A stretch of DNA of 35,037 bases. It comes from Achromobacter sp. ASV32 (lineage in GTDB: Bacteria > Pseudomonadota > Gammaproteobacteria > Burkholderiales > Burkholderiaceae_B). A model generated the notes under the pieces. That model had not been told where the DNA came from, ran no database searches, and saw nothing but the letters and a program-made list of their open reading frames with translations. The stretch covers positions 1 through 35,037 of the forward strand of contig NZ_JAELTJ010000057.1 of NCBI RefSeq assembly GCF_016428805.1, in the 5' to 3' direction. Positions 1-7,793 of this stretch are shown here, piece after piece (positions within the stretch are counted from its first letter, which is position 1; every line of letters begins with the position of its first letter). Both the position numbers and the translations under genes were made by a program.

Positions 1-600
1 GACCTGGGCCGCAGCCAGGGCCGAGGCTACGGCCAGACCAACCTGGGCGTGGCCGGCGGCATCCTCGTGCACGCCGATGGCGTCACGCTGTCCCAGCCCC
101 TGGGCGAGACCATCGCGCTGGTACGCGCGCCGCAAGCCGGCGGCGTGGGGGTGGAATCGCAATCTGGCGTGCGCACCGATTGGAACGGCAGCGCCGTGGT
201 ACCCAACGTCGCGCCCTATCGCAGCAACCGGATCGCGCTGCTGACGCAGGATCTGGGTGACAAGGTGGAAGTCAAGCATGCGGCGCTTGACGTGGTGCCC
301 ACGCGTGGCGCCGTGGTCCTGGCGTCGTTCGAGACATCGGTGGGCTATCGCCTGATGCTGACCTTGACACGACCGGATGGGCGGCCGCTGCCCTTCGGAT
401 CCCGCATCGATAACGAGGCGGGCCAGGAAGTCGGCGTCGTAGGCCCCGAAGGCCAGGCTTACGTGACCGGCGCGCCCGAAACCGGCACCCTGAAGGTGAC
501 GTGGGGCCAGGGCGAGACCGCGCAATGCCTGGTCAAGTACACGCTGCCCCCGGAAGACAACCCGCCGCCGATCCGCCACTACGAAGGGAGCTGCTCATGA
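1..600 (+). CDS. Fimbrial outer-membrane usher, C-terminal part (5' end outside window)
   Basis: The reading frame is open from base 1 to the TGA at 598-600, so this is the last 199 codons of a longer gene (ushers are usually 800-900 aa). The visible part matches the end of the FimD/PapC family: the last beta-barrel strands, a plug-side Ig-like segment, and the C-terminal domain with LTLTRPDGRPLPFGS, a GVVGPEGQAYVTG run, a WGQG turn, and a late Cys before the terminal YTLPP stretch. Ushers sit in the outer membrane, accept chaperone-bound pilins and extrude the fibre. The stop overlaps the start of the adhesin gene by ATGA, so the two are translationally coupled. The order usher then adhesin matches Bordetella fimC-fimD. 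The family assignment is firm; which fimbrial type it builds cannot be told from this fragment. Confidence 0.9.
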   Translation, partial: DLGRSQGRGYGQTNLGVAGGILVHADGVTLSQPLGETIALVRAPQAGGVGVESQSGVRTDWNGSAVVPNVAPYRSNRIALLTQDLGDKVEVKHAALDVVPTRGAVVLASFETSVGYRLMLTLTRPDGRPLPFGSRIDNEAGQEVGVVGPEGQAYVTGAPETGTLKVTWGQGETAQCLVKYTLPPEDNPPPIRHYEGSCS

Positions 601-1700
601 AACCGCGCACTCGCCCCAACCTCCCTGGAGCCCTGCTCAGGAAAAACCGTCTCTCGCGGCATCTTGCGGCGGCATCTTTCGCCGCCTTTGCCACCGCTGC
701 GCTGCCTGCTGCAGCCGCGGCGCAGTCTGGCGCGAATCCCGCGAACAGCTGCATTTATTACGGTCCTTTGGCGGATATGGGCGTAAGGAGAGTGGATGTT
801 GGCCCGATCTGGGTTGGACAAGAGAATCCCGTAGGGGCGGTCCTGAAGTCGACTGCCGTGCAAATTGGGTGGGGAGAGATGTATCAGTGTCCGCTCCAAG
901 GAGGAACAATGGTCTATGAAAACAAGATACTGTGGGGCAATCCCATTGCCGGGCTGGATCGCACCTATTCCACCAACGTCGCCGGTATTGGCTACAGACT
1001 GTCGCTGGACGCAGGTTCGCAGGCGATTTCCAGCAAGCTGTTCCCCGACACCAAGACGGTCGTCATCGGCCCCCACACCCCTTCCACGCCCGGTGCCGGG
1101 GGGTTCATGGGGAGCCAGTACTGGGTCGTCCAGCTGGAGATCATCAAGACGGCTGATCGCGTCGGCAACGGCCCGCTCTCTCCCGTACCCATCGGGCGCG
1201 TCCAACTCGGGGGTGATCCGTCCAAGCAATTCATCGCCGTGCAACTCGGTGATGTCCGGATCCTCACCAAATCGTGCCGCGTGGCTGCGAGTTCCAAGAA
1301 CCTGATCGTCAACCTGGGGCGAGAACTACGCAGCCAGTTCCGCGGTATCGGCAGCGTTACGACCAGCAAGGACTTCCAGGTGGTTGTGAACTGCCAGTCC
1401 TCCCCCTCTTCCGACGGCATCGAGAAGATGGTTTCTCTGACCATGGATGCGACGCCGGACTCCTCTGGCGCGCCCGGCGTGTTGGGCATTGACACTGGCA
1501 CGGAAACGGCTTCTGGCGTTGGCATCCAGGTGCTGGATGGCGAAGGCCGACCTGTGACGTTTGGCCAACCCAAGGAACTGGGTATGTCCAAGGACGGCGA
1601 CTACCTGGTGCCCTTCAAGGCACGCTATTACCAGGTCGCCAACACGGTTACCGGTGGCAAGGCCGATGGCAGAGCGACCGTGACCTTGACCTACAAGTAA
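597..1700 (+). CDS. Fimbrial tip adhesin (two-domain, chaperone-usher type)
   Basis: This 367-aa secreted protein starts at ATG 597, which overlaps the usher stop (ATGA) and follows a GGGAG ribosome-binding site; a longer in-frame extension to 501 lies inside the usher and is not needed. Residues 1-42 form a long signal peptide with an Arg-rich n-region and an Ala-rich core ending AAAAAQ. The N-terminal half (about 43-215) resembles no family I can name and is the likely receptor-binding domain. The C-terminal half (about 220-367) is a pilin fold with KSCRV, a central VVVNCQS cysteine, a GVGIQVLDGEGRPVTFG segment and the terminal ATVTLTYK donor/acceptor-strand motif. It should cap the fibre tip after chaperone transfer to the usher. 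The position and about 370-aa size fit Bordetella FimD. Bases 730-960 look less GC-rich than the flanks, as is common in diversifying adhesin domains. Confidence 0.85.
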   Translation: MKPRTRPNLPGALLRKNRLSRHLAAASFAAFATAALPAAAAAQSGANPANSCIYYGPLADMGVRRVDVGPIWVGQENPVGAVLKSTAVQIGWGEMYQCPLQGGTMVYENKILWGNPIAGLDRTYSTNVAGIGYRLSLDAGSQAISSKLFPDTKTVVIGPHTPSTPGAGGFMGSQYWVVQLEIIKTADRVGNGPLSPVPIGRVQLGGDPSKQFIAVQLGDVRILTKSCRVAASSKNLIVNLGRELRSQFRGIGSVTTSKDFQVVVNCQSSPSSDGIEKMVSLTMDATPDSSGAPGVLGIDTGTETASGVGIQVLDGEGRPVTFGQPKELGMSKDGDYLVPFKARYYQVANTVTGGKADGRATVTLTYK

Positions 1701-1741
1701 GGCCGAGGATCTTCAGGGCACGCCTGTACCGGGAATGTGCA

Positions 1742-1870
1742 ATGTCTACAGTACGAACTCGGCCAGAGGGATACGCAGTATCGTTCGACGCGCGCTATAT
1801 CCAGACCGCCGCCGGTATTTCTGTGGGCCCGGCCAATGGCCTGGCCACCGTTACCCTTACCTATAAATAG
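1742..1870 (+). pseudogene. Relic of a fimbrial pilin C-terminus
   Basis: A 42-codon frame (ATG 1742, TAG 1868-1870) encodes, from about residue 10, YAVSFDARYIQTAAGISVG followed by GPANGLATVTLTYK. That is the conserved last two strands of a chaperone-usher pilin. The N-terminal signal, both cysteines and the rest of the roughly 170-aa pilin are missing, and no good ribosome-binding site precedes the ATG, so it is best read as the 3' remnant of a deleted pilin gene rather than a functional peptide. The end resembles the adhesin terminus 170 bp upstream (shared ATVTLTYK) but differs at most codons, so it is not a recent duplicate of that gene. Confidence 0.7.
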
Positions 1871-1903
1871 GAACGTGCCATTGGACCTTGGGCGCTATGG
1901 ACG

Positions 1904-2551
1904 CTACGCGCCCACCAATCCCGTTTCGATGCCATAGCGCAACAGTTCAATGTCGCGCTGCAAGCCAAGCTTGAGCATGGCGGTGGACTTCTGCGTGCTG
2001 ATCGTCTTTTTGCTGCGGTCCAGGCGGAACGCAATTTCGTTGACGGTCATGCCGGACAGGAACAGCCGCACGACCTCCAGTTCGCGCCCCGTCAGCGCCG
2101 CAGGACCTTTCCTGCATCGCAGGATCGACTGCGCCACCGCTTCGATGCGTGGTGAAAGATAGCGGCTGTCGGAGCGTGCGCTCAGAATGGCCGGCATCAG
2201 ATGGCTGAGTTCGTCGAGCTTGCTGACAATGCACTGCACGCCGCGCGCAAGCAGCGCGTGCACCACGCCGGCATTCTCGAGACAGGTAAGAATGACGATG
2301 CGCAGCCCCGGATAGCGCTGCCGGATTGTTTCCAGGCAGGGAACGACATCATCGAGCAATCCGTCGAGCATGGCGTATTCACAGACCAGCACATCGTAGG
2401 CCCGTGCATCCAGTGCCTGCTGCATGCCACCCGCGCCGCGCGAAGCGCATGTCACGTCGATTGCGGTGCCTTGGGACAGGGCATGCCGCACGCCCAGGCA
2501 TATGGCGGGGTGGTCGTCCGCGACCAGAACTCGGAAATTGAGGTAATTCAT
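1904..2551 (-). CDS. RcsB/NarL-type response regulator with degenerate receiver
   Basis: This 215-aa protein has a receiver domain (about 5-125) and a LuxR-type helix-turn-helix (about 148-210: LTGRELEVVRLFLSGMTVNE, then KKTISTQKSTAMLKLGL), as in RcsB. Acidic pocket D12/D13, switch T89 and K111 are present, but the phospho-acceptor position is Glu58 (VLVCEYAML) where the family has Asp, and the loop after it is shortened. It may therefore act without phosphorylation, with Glu mimicking the phosphorylated state, or be controlled by another route. The start at 2551 (MNYLNFRVLVADDHP) matches how related proteins begin. An in-frame ATG at 2629 has a better ribosome-binding site (GGAGG, 5 bp spacing) and would add 26 residues, so the start is uncertain. 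It lies next to and convergent with the fimbrial genes, which suggests fimbrial control. Confidence 0.85.
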   Translation of the reverse strand: MNYLNFRVLVADDHPAICLGVRHALSQGTAIDVTCASRGAGGMQQALDARAYDVLVCEYAMLDGLLDDVVPCLETIRQRYPGLRIVILTCLENAGVVHALLARGVQCIVSKLDELSHLMPAILSARSDSRYLSPRIEAVAQSILRCRKGPAALTGRELEVVRLFLSGMTVNEIAFRLDRSKKTISTQKSTAMLKLGLQRDIELLRYGIETGLVGA

Positions 2552-2708
2552 GATTTGAGCATCGAGGAAAAGCACGAGCGCTGTGCGCGTACCTGAATCG
2601 ACCGAAAGCGCGTGCACGCACAACAGCATTCAAGCCTCCGTCTTAGCCGGAAATCCTAGGACTTTTCCGACATCGGAACGGAGTGTAGGAAAGAGAACGC
2701 GATCACAA

Positions 2709-2732
2709 ATTGAACCTTTACGATTGTTCAAT
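2709..2732. promoter_or_regulatory. Inverted repeat ATTGAAC-N10-GTTCAAT, candidate operator
   Basis: The two 7-bp arms are perfect reverse complements separated by ctttacgatt. The arm-to-arm centre distance of 17 bp is larger than one helical turn, which fits a dimeric regulator better than a short hairpin. The divergent context makes the neighbouring LuxR-family regulator a possible binder, but nothing in the sequence proves it. Confidence 0.4.
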
Positions 2733-2790
2733 CTTCAAGTTCCGGCGCAGTTCCCCGCCCCGGGGAAACCACGGGTGATTCCTCTTGGAC

Positions 2791-2804
2791 GTTCACTATT
2801 GAAC
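2791..2804. promoter_or_regulatory. Second TTGAAC-type inverted repeat (GTTCA-N4-TGAAC)
   Basis: Five-base perfect arms with a 4-bp spacer repeat the half-site of the palindrome 80 bp upstream; the right arm extends to ATTGAAC (2798-2804), identical to the first site. Recurrence of the same half-site is the reason to list it. Confidence 0.35.
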
Positions 2805-2977
2805 ACCGCAGCCATGTTGTTTTTTGCGGTCTTCGGCCGCTGTCAGCGTGGCCGATGGCAGCTCGCGCCGTCAGGCCGTCTTTGCATATGTTTACTCTTG
2901 CACTGCCATCTCGAGCATAAACTCCTCGCTCGCCGTTGCTCGAACGGCACTCATGAAACCTTGCTTGAAACCCATCA

Positions 2978-3223
2978 ATGATCAATTCTTCTTCCGATAA
3001 TTACGCCCCCCTCACCGAAGCAGAACGGCGAGCGCTACGCACGCGTCTCGCGGCCAGCAAGCTGCTGAAAACCTCGGGCCTGCACTGGGAAATCAAAGAC
3101 CCTTGGGAAATCGAAGCGCCGCGCGCCGCTCAGCCACACATCATGCCGACCCCCTCCCCAGTGGAAGCCGAGCTCCGCGCGTACATGGCGGAAATGAAGA
3201 AAACTTGGCCAATCACGAAATGA
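2978..3223 (+). CDS. Small hypothetical protein, 81 aa
   Basis: I do not recognise a family. The protein is hydrophilic, has no signal peptide or membrane segment, and carries an N-terminal helix rich in charged residues (LTEAERRALRTRLAASKLLK), a Trp-containing middle (HWEIKDPWEIEAP), a Pro-rich linker and a C-terminal amphipathic helix (PVEAELRAYMAEMKKTW). Support for it being real: the stop is followed at once by a strong terminator, and no convincing gene overlaps it. Against it: the ATG has no clear Shine-Dalgarno sequence and I see no firm promoter. It lies alone between the fimbrial regulator and the Bug receptor, so context gives no function. Confidence 0.5.
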   Translation: MINSSSDNYAPLTEAERRALRTRLAASKLLKTSGLHWEIKDPWEIEAPRAAQPHIMPTPSPVEAELRAYMAEMKKTWPITK

Positions 3224-3254
3224 AAAGAGACCGGAGTGTTCCGGTCTCTTTTTT
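3223..3254. terminator. Bidirectional intrinsic terminator
   Basis: The stem pairs agagaccgga (3226-3235) with tccggtctct (3240-3249) around a 4-nt loop, and is extended by A:T pairs. Six T follow on the + strand (3249-3254) and four A precede it, giving a T run on the - strand as well. It ends the small + ORF and the convergent receptor gene whose stop is at 3264. Confidence 0.85.
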
Positions 3255-3263
3255 GGATGCTCC

Positions 3264-4280
3264 TCAACCATCAATAGGCTTGCGAGCCACGCGCTTGAAC
3301 AACTCGGCGACCATCCGCCGTTGTCGCGCGAATATCTGGTCCGCCGCGTCCTGGCTGTCGATCGACCGCGCGACGATGCGCCCTTCGGATTCCAGCCGCG
3401 TCCGGATGCCGGGAACATTCAAGACTTCGCCAATCGCTTTGCGAAGTACTGCCACGCGATCCTGCGGCACCTGCGGCCTGAAGTAGTAACCTTCACCGAT
3501 CGTGTACTCGAAGTCCGGGACGAGCCGGCTCTGGGAGATCAGGGGAATATGCTGCATCGGCGGCGGCAATACCGCAGAGAAACTACTCAGGATCTTGATT
3601 CGCCCCTGCTCGCGCAAACCCTCGAAGCGGGACTGATATGCCTGCAGGGAAAAATCGATCTGCCCTCCGACCAGATCCTGCAACGCCGCCGATACCCCTT
3701 TGTAAGGCACGTGCAGGAACGGCAGATTCAAGCGAGCCGCCAGCGCCTCCCCCATCAGATGAAAGAGGGAGTCCACGCCCGACGTGGCATAGGTGAGTCC
3801 GACATCCCTATCAAGGCGGCCGGCATAATCGAGGAACTCGTCCAGCGTATCAACCGGAATATCCTTTCTGACCAGGAGCACCAGGTTGATGTCCGCAAGG
3901 GGCGCGGCCAAGCTGAAGTCATTGGGCTTGTAGCGGGCGGCCTCATTGAGCGCCGGCACCAGGAACACCTCGTTGATCGTCCCTTGCAAGAAGGTATAGC
4001 CATCAGCGGGCGAGTCCAGGAACTTCTGAGAACCAATCAAACCCGTGGCGCCACCGACATTTTCCACCGCGACTGTCTGGCCGAGCCGGCCCTCCAGCGA
4101 ATCGGCAATAATGCGAGCTGCGGCGTCGCTCGAACCGCCGGCGGGATACGGCACGAGCAGCGACAGGGGATGCGCGGGAAAACTGCCCGCGGCAGTCGCT
4201 GCGCAAGTGCGCCCGCCCATCGCCAAGCCGGCGGCCCAGCCCATGCATTGGAGAAAGCGACGACGGTCAAGGACGTCCAT
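3264..4280 (-). CDS. Bug/TctC-type tripartite tricarboxylate receptor, Tat-exported
   Basis: This 338-aa periplasmic substrate-binding protein starts at ATG 4280, which has a GGAGG site 5 nt upstream; an upstream TTG start would swallow that site. The leader has a twin-arginine motif (RRRFLQ) before a short hydrophobic stretch and an Ala-rich cleavage region, so export is probably by Tat. The mature part shows Bug family marks: LSLLVPYPAGGSSDAAARI, GQTVAVENVGGATGLIG, and DSPADGYTFLQG. These proteins bind small carboxylates or similar solutes for TctAB-type transporters. No tctA or tctB lies nearby, so it is an orphan receptor, which is common in Bordetella and Achromobacter. The ligand cannot be predicted from sequence. 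Confidence 0.88.
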   Translation of the reverse strand: MDVLDRRRFLQCMGWAAGLAMGGRTCAATAAGSFPAHPLSLLVPYPAGGSSDAAARIIADSLEGRLGQTVAVENVGGATGLIGSQKFLDSPADGYTFLQGTINEVFLVPALNEAARYKPNDFSLAAPLADINLVLLVRKDIPVDTLDEFLDYAGRLDRDVGLTYATSGVDSLFHLMGEALAARLNLPFLHVPYKGVSAALQDLVGGQIDFSLQAYQSRFEGLREQGRIKILSSFSAVLPPPMQHIPLISQSRLVPDFEYTIGEGYYFRPQVPQDRVAVLRKAIGEVLNVPGIRTRLESEGRIVARSIDSQDAADQIFARQRRMVAELFKRVARKPIDG

Positions 4281-4399
4281 GTCTACCTCCAGCGGATTCA
4301 ACCCGATAAAAATGTGGCCCCCGAGGCGGATGCCAATGACACCTCAGGGTGACAAGATTATGCCGAAATCTTCGACTCGGAGCCACGCGTAGCGCCATG

Positions 4400-4421
4400 A
4401 AAAACGCCCCTGGCGGGGCGT
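4400..4421 (-). terminator. Terminator of the nuo-DUF2818 operon
   Basis: The stem acgcccc (4404-4410) / ggggcgt (4415-4421) has a tggc loop and, read on the - strand, is followed by a five-T run (4404-4400). It sits 33 bp past the DUF2818 stop. Confidence 0.8.
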
Positions 4422-4454
4422 CTGGTGTTTTCTGCGGCTATGTCGGTGACAGAC

Positions 4455-4784
4455 TCAGGTCCGCAGCCGCGGATGCCGCTTGAACAGATACCGGTACACG
4501 AACCCCGGATAAGCCAGCACCAGGTACAGGCTCAGCGTGATGGCGTAGAACTCCCAGGTCTGCGCGAAGCGGTTGCCCAGCGCGGACTCGAACGTGAAGC
4601 CCAGGGCGCCCACGATCAGGTAGAACACCAGCACTTCGATCAGGCGCATCCAGAACGGTTTGACGGCGGCCCCGCCGCCCTGCTTCCAGGGCAGCACGGC
4701 AAACACGCGCTCGGTCAGGAACGGCAGGTTCGCGCTGACAAGCGCCAGCGCGATCAGGAGCCATACCGCCAAGGTCTGGTTCAT
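4455..4784 (-). CDS. DUF2818 family membrane protein
   Basis: This 109-aa protein has three likely transmembrane helices (about 5-27 with a short loop LPFLTERVF, 46-66, and 76-96) and a basic C-terminus (RYLFKRHPRLRT). It belongs to the DUF2818 family, found as the last gene of nuo operons in Burkholderiales. The start lies 12 bp after the nuoN stop, so it is co-transcribed with complex I. The conserved placement suggests an assembly or accessory role for the membrane arm, but no biochemical role is established that I know of. Confidence 0.85.
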   Translation of the reverse strand: MNQTLAVWLLIALALVSANLPFLTERVFAVLPWKQGGGAAVKPFWMRLIEVLVFYLIVGALGFTFESALGNRFAQTWEFYAITLSLYLVLAYPGFVYRYLFKRHPRLRT

Positions 4785-4796
4785 GCCCCGGTCCGG

Positions 4797-6281
4797 TTAC
4801 AGGCTGAGCGAGCTGCGGATGGCCTGCACGCACAGAGCCATCAGGCCGCCCGGCAGCAGGCCCAGCACCAGGATCAACAGGCCGTTGACCGACAGCACGC
4901 CGCGCTGGCCGCAGGTGGCCGCCATCGGGGCCGCGTCGGCCGCGGGTTCGTCGAAGTAGACGACCTTGACCACGCGCAGGTAGTAGAACGCGCCGATCAG
5001 CGAGAACATCACCGCGACCACGGCCAGCGTGACGTGACCGGCGCTGATCAAGGCCTGCAGCACGGCCAGCTTGGCATAGAAGCCCACCAGCGGCGGAATG
5101 CCGGCCAGCGAGAACATCAGCAGCAGCACGATGGCGGCATGCCACGGGCTGCGGCGGTTCAGGCCCTTCAGGTCATCGATGTGCTCGCACTCGAAACCCT
5201 GACGCGACAGCAGCAGCACGATGCCGAAGCTGGCCAGCGTGGTCAGCACGTAGGTCAGCATGTAGAACAGCGACGCGCCGTAAGCGGACGAGGCCAGCTC
5301 CGGCTTGCCCGCGACGGATCCCGACATCAGGCCCAGCAGCACGAAGCCCATGTGCGAGATGGTCGAGTAGGCCAGCATGCGCTTGAAGTTGGTCTGCGCG
5401 ATGGCGGTCAGGTTACCGATGGCCAGCGACAGCACCGCCAGGATCATCAGCATCGGCTGCCAATCGGCGGCCAGGCCATGCAGGCCGTCCACGAGCAGGC
5501 GCAGCGTGATGGCGAAGGCCGCCAGCTTGGGCGCGCCGCCCAGGATCAGCGTAACCGCCGTGGGCGAACCCTGGTAGACGTCCGGCACCCACATGTGGAA
5601 CGGCACGGCACCCAGCTTGAACGCCAGGCCCGACACCAGGAACACGATACCGAACACCAGGGCCAGCTTCTCGGCCTTGCCGGCGGCGATGACCTTGGAG
5701 ACTTCGGCCAGGTCCAGGTGACCCGTGGCGCCGTAGACCATCGACATGCCGTACAGCAGGAAGCCCGATGCCAGCGCGCCCAGCACGAAGTACTTCATGG
5801 CGGCTTCGGTGGCGACGACGTTGTCGCGGCGCAGGGCGATCAGCGCGTACAGCGCCAGGGACATCAGTTCCAGGCCCAGGTAGATCGAGATCAGGTTCCC
5901 GGAGGAGATCATGACCATCTGGCCCAGCAAGGCGAACAGCGTCAGGACGTATAGCTCACCGCCGCGCATCATGTCGCGCAGTTGGGCGTACACCCGGCCG
6001 TAGACCAGCGTGACCGCCACCGCGATGTACGAGGCGATCTTGAGCAGGTGCGACAGCTCGTCGGTGACGTACAGGCCGTGGAAGGTCGAACCCGCAACGC
6101 CGTTCTTCCACTGCAGCGCCGACACCACGGTCAGCACGCCCAGTGCAAGCAGGGTCAGCAGGAACGTCGGCTTGCGCTCGGGGTGATTGCTGACCGCGTC
6201 GACGAGCAGGATAGCCAGGCCGAAAACCAGCAGAAGGATTTCCGGCGTCGCCAGGGCGAAATCGATTTGGGATTGCATCAT
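4797..6281 (-). CDS. nuoN: NADH-quinone oxidoreductase subunit N
   Basis: This 494-aa, roughly 14-helix antiporter-like subunit forms one of the proton channels in the membrane arm of complex I. The Proton_antipo_M core is visible: the [20 protein letters not shown] helix with its key Glu, then [20 protein letters not shown] with Lys and the WxPDVY signature, and [16 protein letters not shown] with the conserved Lys of the broken helix. Length is normal for the family. Two ATG codons stand in tandem at the start (MMQSQ), and either could be used. It follows nuoM by 9 bp and precedes DUF2818 by 12 bp. Confidence 0.96.
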   Translation of the reverse strand: MMQSQIDFALATPEILLLVFGLAILLVDAVSNHPERKPTFLLTLLALGVLTVVSALQWKNGVAGSTFHGLYVTDELSHLLKIASYIAVAVTLVYGRVYAQLRDMMRGGELYVLTLFALLGQMVMISSGNLISIYLGLELMSLALYALIALRRDNVVATEAAMKYFVLGALASGFLLYGMSMVYGATGHLDLAEVSKVIAAGKAEKLALVFGIVFLVSGLAFKLGAVPFHMWVPDVYQGSPTAVTLILGGAPKLAAFAITLRLLVDGLHGLAADWQPMLMILAVLSLAIGNLTAIAQTNFKRMLAYSTISHMGFVLLGLMSGSVAGKPELASSAYGASLFYMLTYVLTTLASFGIVLLLSRQGFECEHIDDLKGLNRRSPWHAAIVLLLMFSLAGIPPLVGFYAKLAVLQALISAGHVTLAVVAVMFSLIGAFYYLRVVKVVYFDEPAADAAPMAATCGQRGVLSVNGLLILVLGLLPGGLMALCVQAIRSSLSL

Positions 6282-6290
6282 TGTCTTGTC

Positions 6291-7793
6291 TTACAGTTTC
6301 GAGACGGCAACGTGTTGCAGCAGGGCCTCGACCGACACGTGCATCACGTCGGTGAAGGGCTTGGGATAGATCCCCATGTACAACACGGCGATCGCCATCA
6401 CGCCAAGAATCACGAATTCGCGGCGGTTGATATCGGTCAGTTCGCGCACGTGGTCATTGGCGATGTCGCCCAGGACAACCCGCTTGACCATCCACAGCGA
6501 ATACGACGCACCCAGGATCAGGGCGGTTGCGGCAAGCAGGCCGATCCAGAAGTTGTGCTCGACCGCGCCCATGATCACCATGAACTCGCCGACGAAACCG
6601 CTGGTGGCCGGCAGGCCGCTGTTGGCCATCGAGAACAGGATGAAGAACGTGGCGAAACGCGGCATCACATTGACCACGCCGCCGTAGTCGGCGATGCGGC
6701 GCGAGTGCATGCGGTCGTAGAGCACCCCGATACACATGAACATGGCGCCCGAGACGAAACCGTGCGAGATCATCTGCACGATGGCGCCTTCGACGCCTGC
6801 CGTGTTGAAGATGAAGAAGCCCAGGGTCACGAAGCCCATGTGGGCGACCGACGAATAGGCCACCAGTTTCTTCATGTCGTCCTGGACGATCGCCACCAGG
6901 CCGATGTAGATCACGGCAATCAGCGACAGCGTGATCATCAGGCCGGCCAGGCTGTGCGACGCGTCGGGCGCGATCGGCAGCGAAAAGCGCAGGAACCCGT
7001 AGGCGCCCAGCTTGAGCATGATCGCGGCCAGCACGATGGAGCCGCCCGTGGGCGCTTCGACGTGGGCGTCAGGCAACCACGTGTGCACCGGCCACATCGG
7101 CACCTTGACCGCGAACGCGGCCAGCAGCGCCACGAAGATCAGGATCTGCGGGGTGTAGCCCAGCTTGGTCTGCTGCCAGGTCAGGATGTCGAACGAACCA
7201 CCCGAGGCGTGCCACAGGTAGATGAACGCCACCAGGGTCAACAGCGAACCCATCAGCGTGTACAGGAAGAACTTGAAGGCCGCATAGACGCGGTTCGGTC
7301 CGCCCCAGACGCCGATGATGATGTACATCGGGATCAGCGTGGCTTCGAAGAACACGTAGAACAGCATGCCGTCCAGCGCGGCGAACACGCCCACCATCAG
7401 ACCCGACAGGATCAGGAAGGCGGCCATGTACTGCGCCACGCGGCTGGTGATGACTTCCCAGCCGGCCAGCACCACGATGATGGTGATGAACGCGGTCAGG
7501 AGCACGAACCACAGCGAGATGCCGTCGATGCCCAGATGGTAGTTGACGTTGAAGGCTTCGATCCAGGAGGTCTTCTCGACGAACTGCATGGCAGCCGTCT
7601 TGGAGTCGAATCCGGTGTACAGCGGGATCGTGACGAGGAAGCCGGCGATCGAGCCGATCAGCGACAGGCCGCGCGTCAGACCGGGACGGTCGTCACGGCC
7701 CACCGCCAGCACCAGCAGGCCGAATACGATCGGGACAAAGATCGCAAGCGTGAGCCAGGGGAAAGTGTTGGATGCCATCTCGCTTGCCATCAT
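6291..7793 (-). CDS. nuoM: NADH-quinone oxidoreductase subunit M
   Basis: This 500-aa membrane subunit is homologous to Mrp antiporters. Signatures include YVFFEATLIPMYIIIGVWGG (channel Glu), FAVKVPMWPVHTWLPDAHVE (channel Lys and WLPDAH) and DMKKLVAYSSVAHMGFVTLG. The ATG at 7793 overlaps the nuoL stop (ATGA), which implies coupled translation. A second in-frame Met six codons in (7778, MASNTF) is a possible alternative, because neither site has a strong Shine-Dalgarno sequence. Confidence 0.96.
   Translation of the reverse strand: MMASEMASNTFPWLTLAIFVPIVFGLLVLAVGRDDRPGLTRGLSLIGSIAGFLVTIPLYTGFDSKTAAMQFVEKTSWIEAFNVNYHLGIDGISLWFVLLTAFITIIVVLAGWEVITSRVAQYMAAFLILSGLMVGVFAALDGMLFYVFFEATLIPMYIIIGVWGGPNRVYAAFKFFLYTLMGSLLTLVAFIYLWHASGGSFDILTWQQTKLGYTPQILIFVALLAAFAVKVPMWPVHTWLPDAHVEAPTGGSIVLAAIMLKLGAYGFLRFSLPIAPDASHSLAGLMITLSLIAVIYIGLVAIVQDDMKKLVAYSSVAHMGFVTLGFFIFNTAGVEGAIVQMISHGFVSGAMFMCIGVLYDRMHSRRIADYGGVVNVMPRFATFFILFSMANSGLPATSGFVGEFMVIMGAVEHNFWIGLLAATALILGASYSLWMVKRVVLGDIANDHVRELTDINRREFVILGVMAIAVLYMGIYPKPFTDVMHVSVEALLQHVAVSKL

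Larger units (their letters stand above)
2552..2977. other. Intergenic control region with TTGAAC inverted repeats
   Basis: This 426-bp stretch separates the response regulator (-) from the small ORF (+). It is less GC-rich than the surroundings. It holds two inverted repeats built from the same half-site: ATTGAAC at 2709-2715 facing GTTCAAT at 2726-2732 (10-bp spacer), and GTTCA at 2791-2795 facing TGAAC at 2800-2804 (4-bp spacer). I see no convincing gene or clear sigma70 promoter. Overlapping frames of 132 codons (+) and 85 codons (-) show no recognisable protein. Confidence 0.5.

Noticed and set aside
1737..1937. 66-codon frame overlapping the pilin relic
   Set aside because: A different frame gives the clear pilin C-terminus; this one gives Pro/Arg-rich sequence without a family.
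2583..2981. 132-codon plus-strand frame upstream of the small ORF
   Set aside because: No ribosome-binding site, no recognisable protein, and it covers the palindromic sites of the intergenic region.
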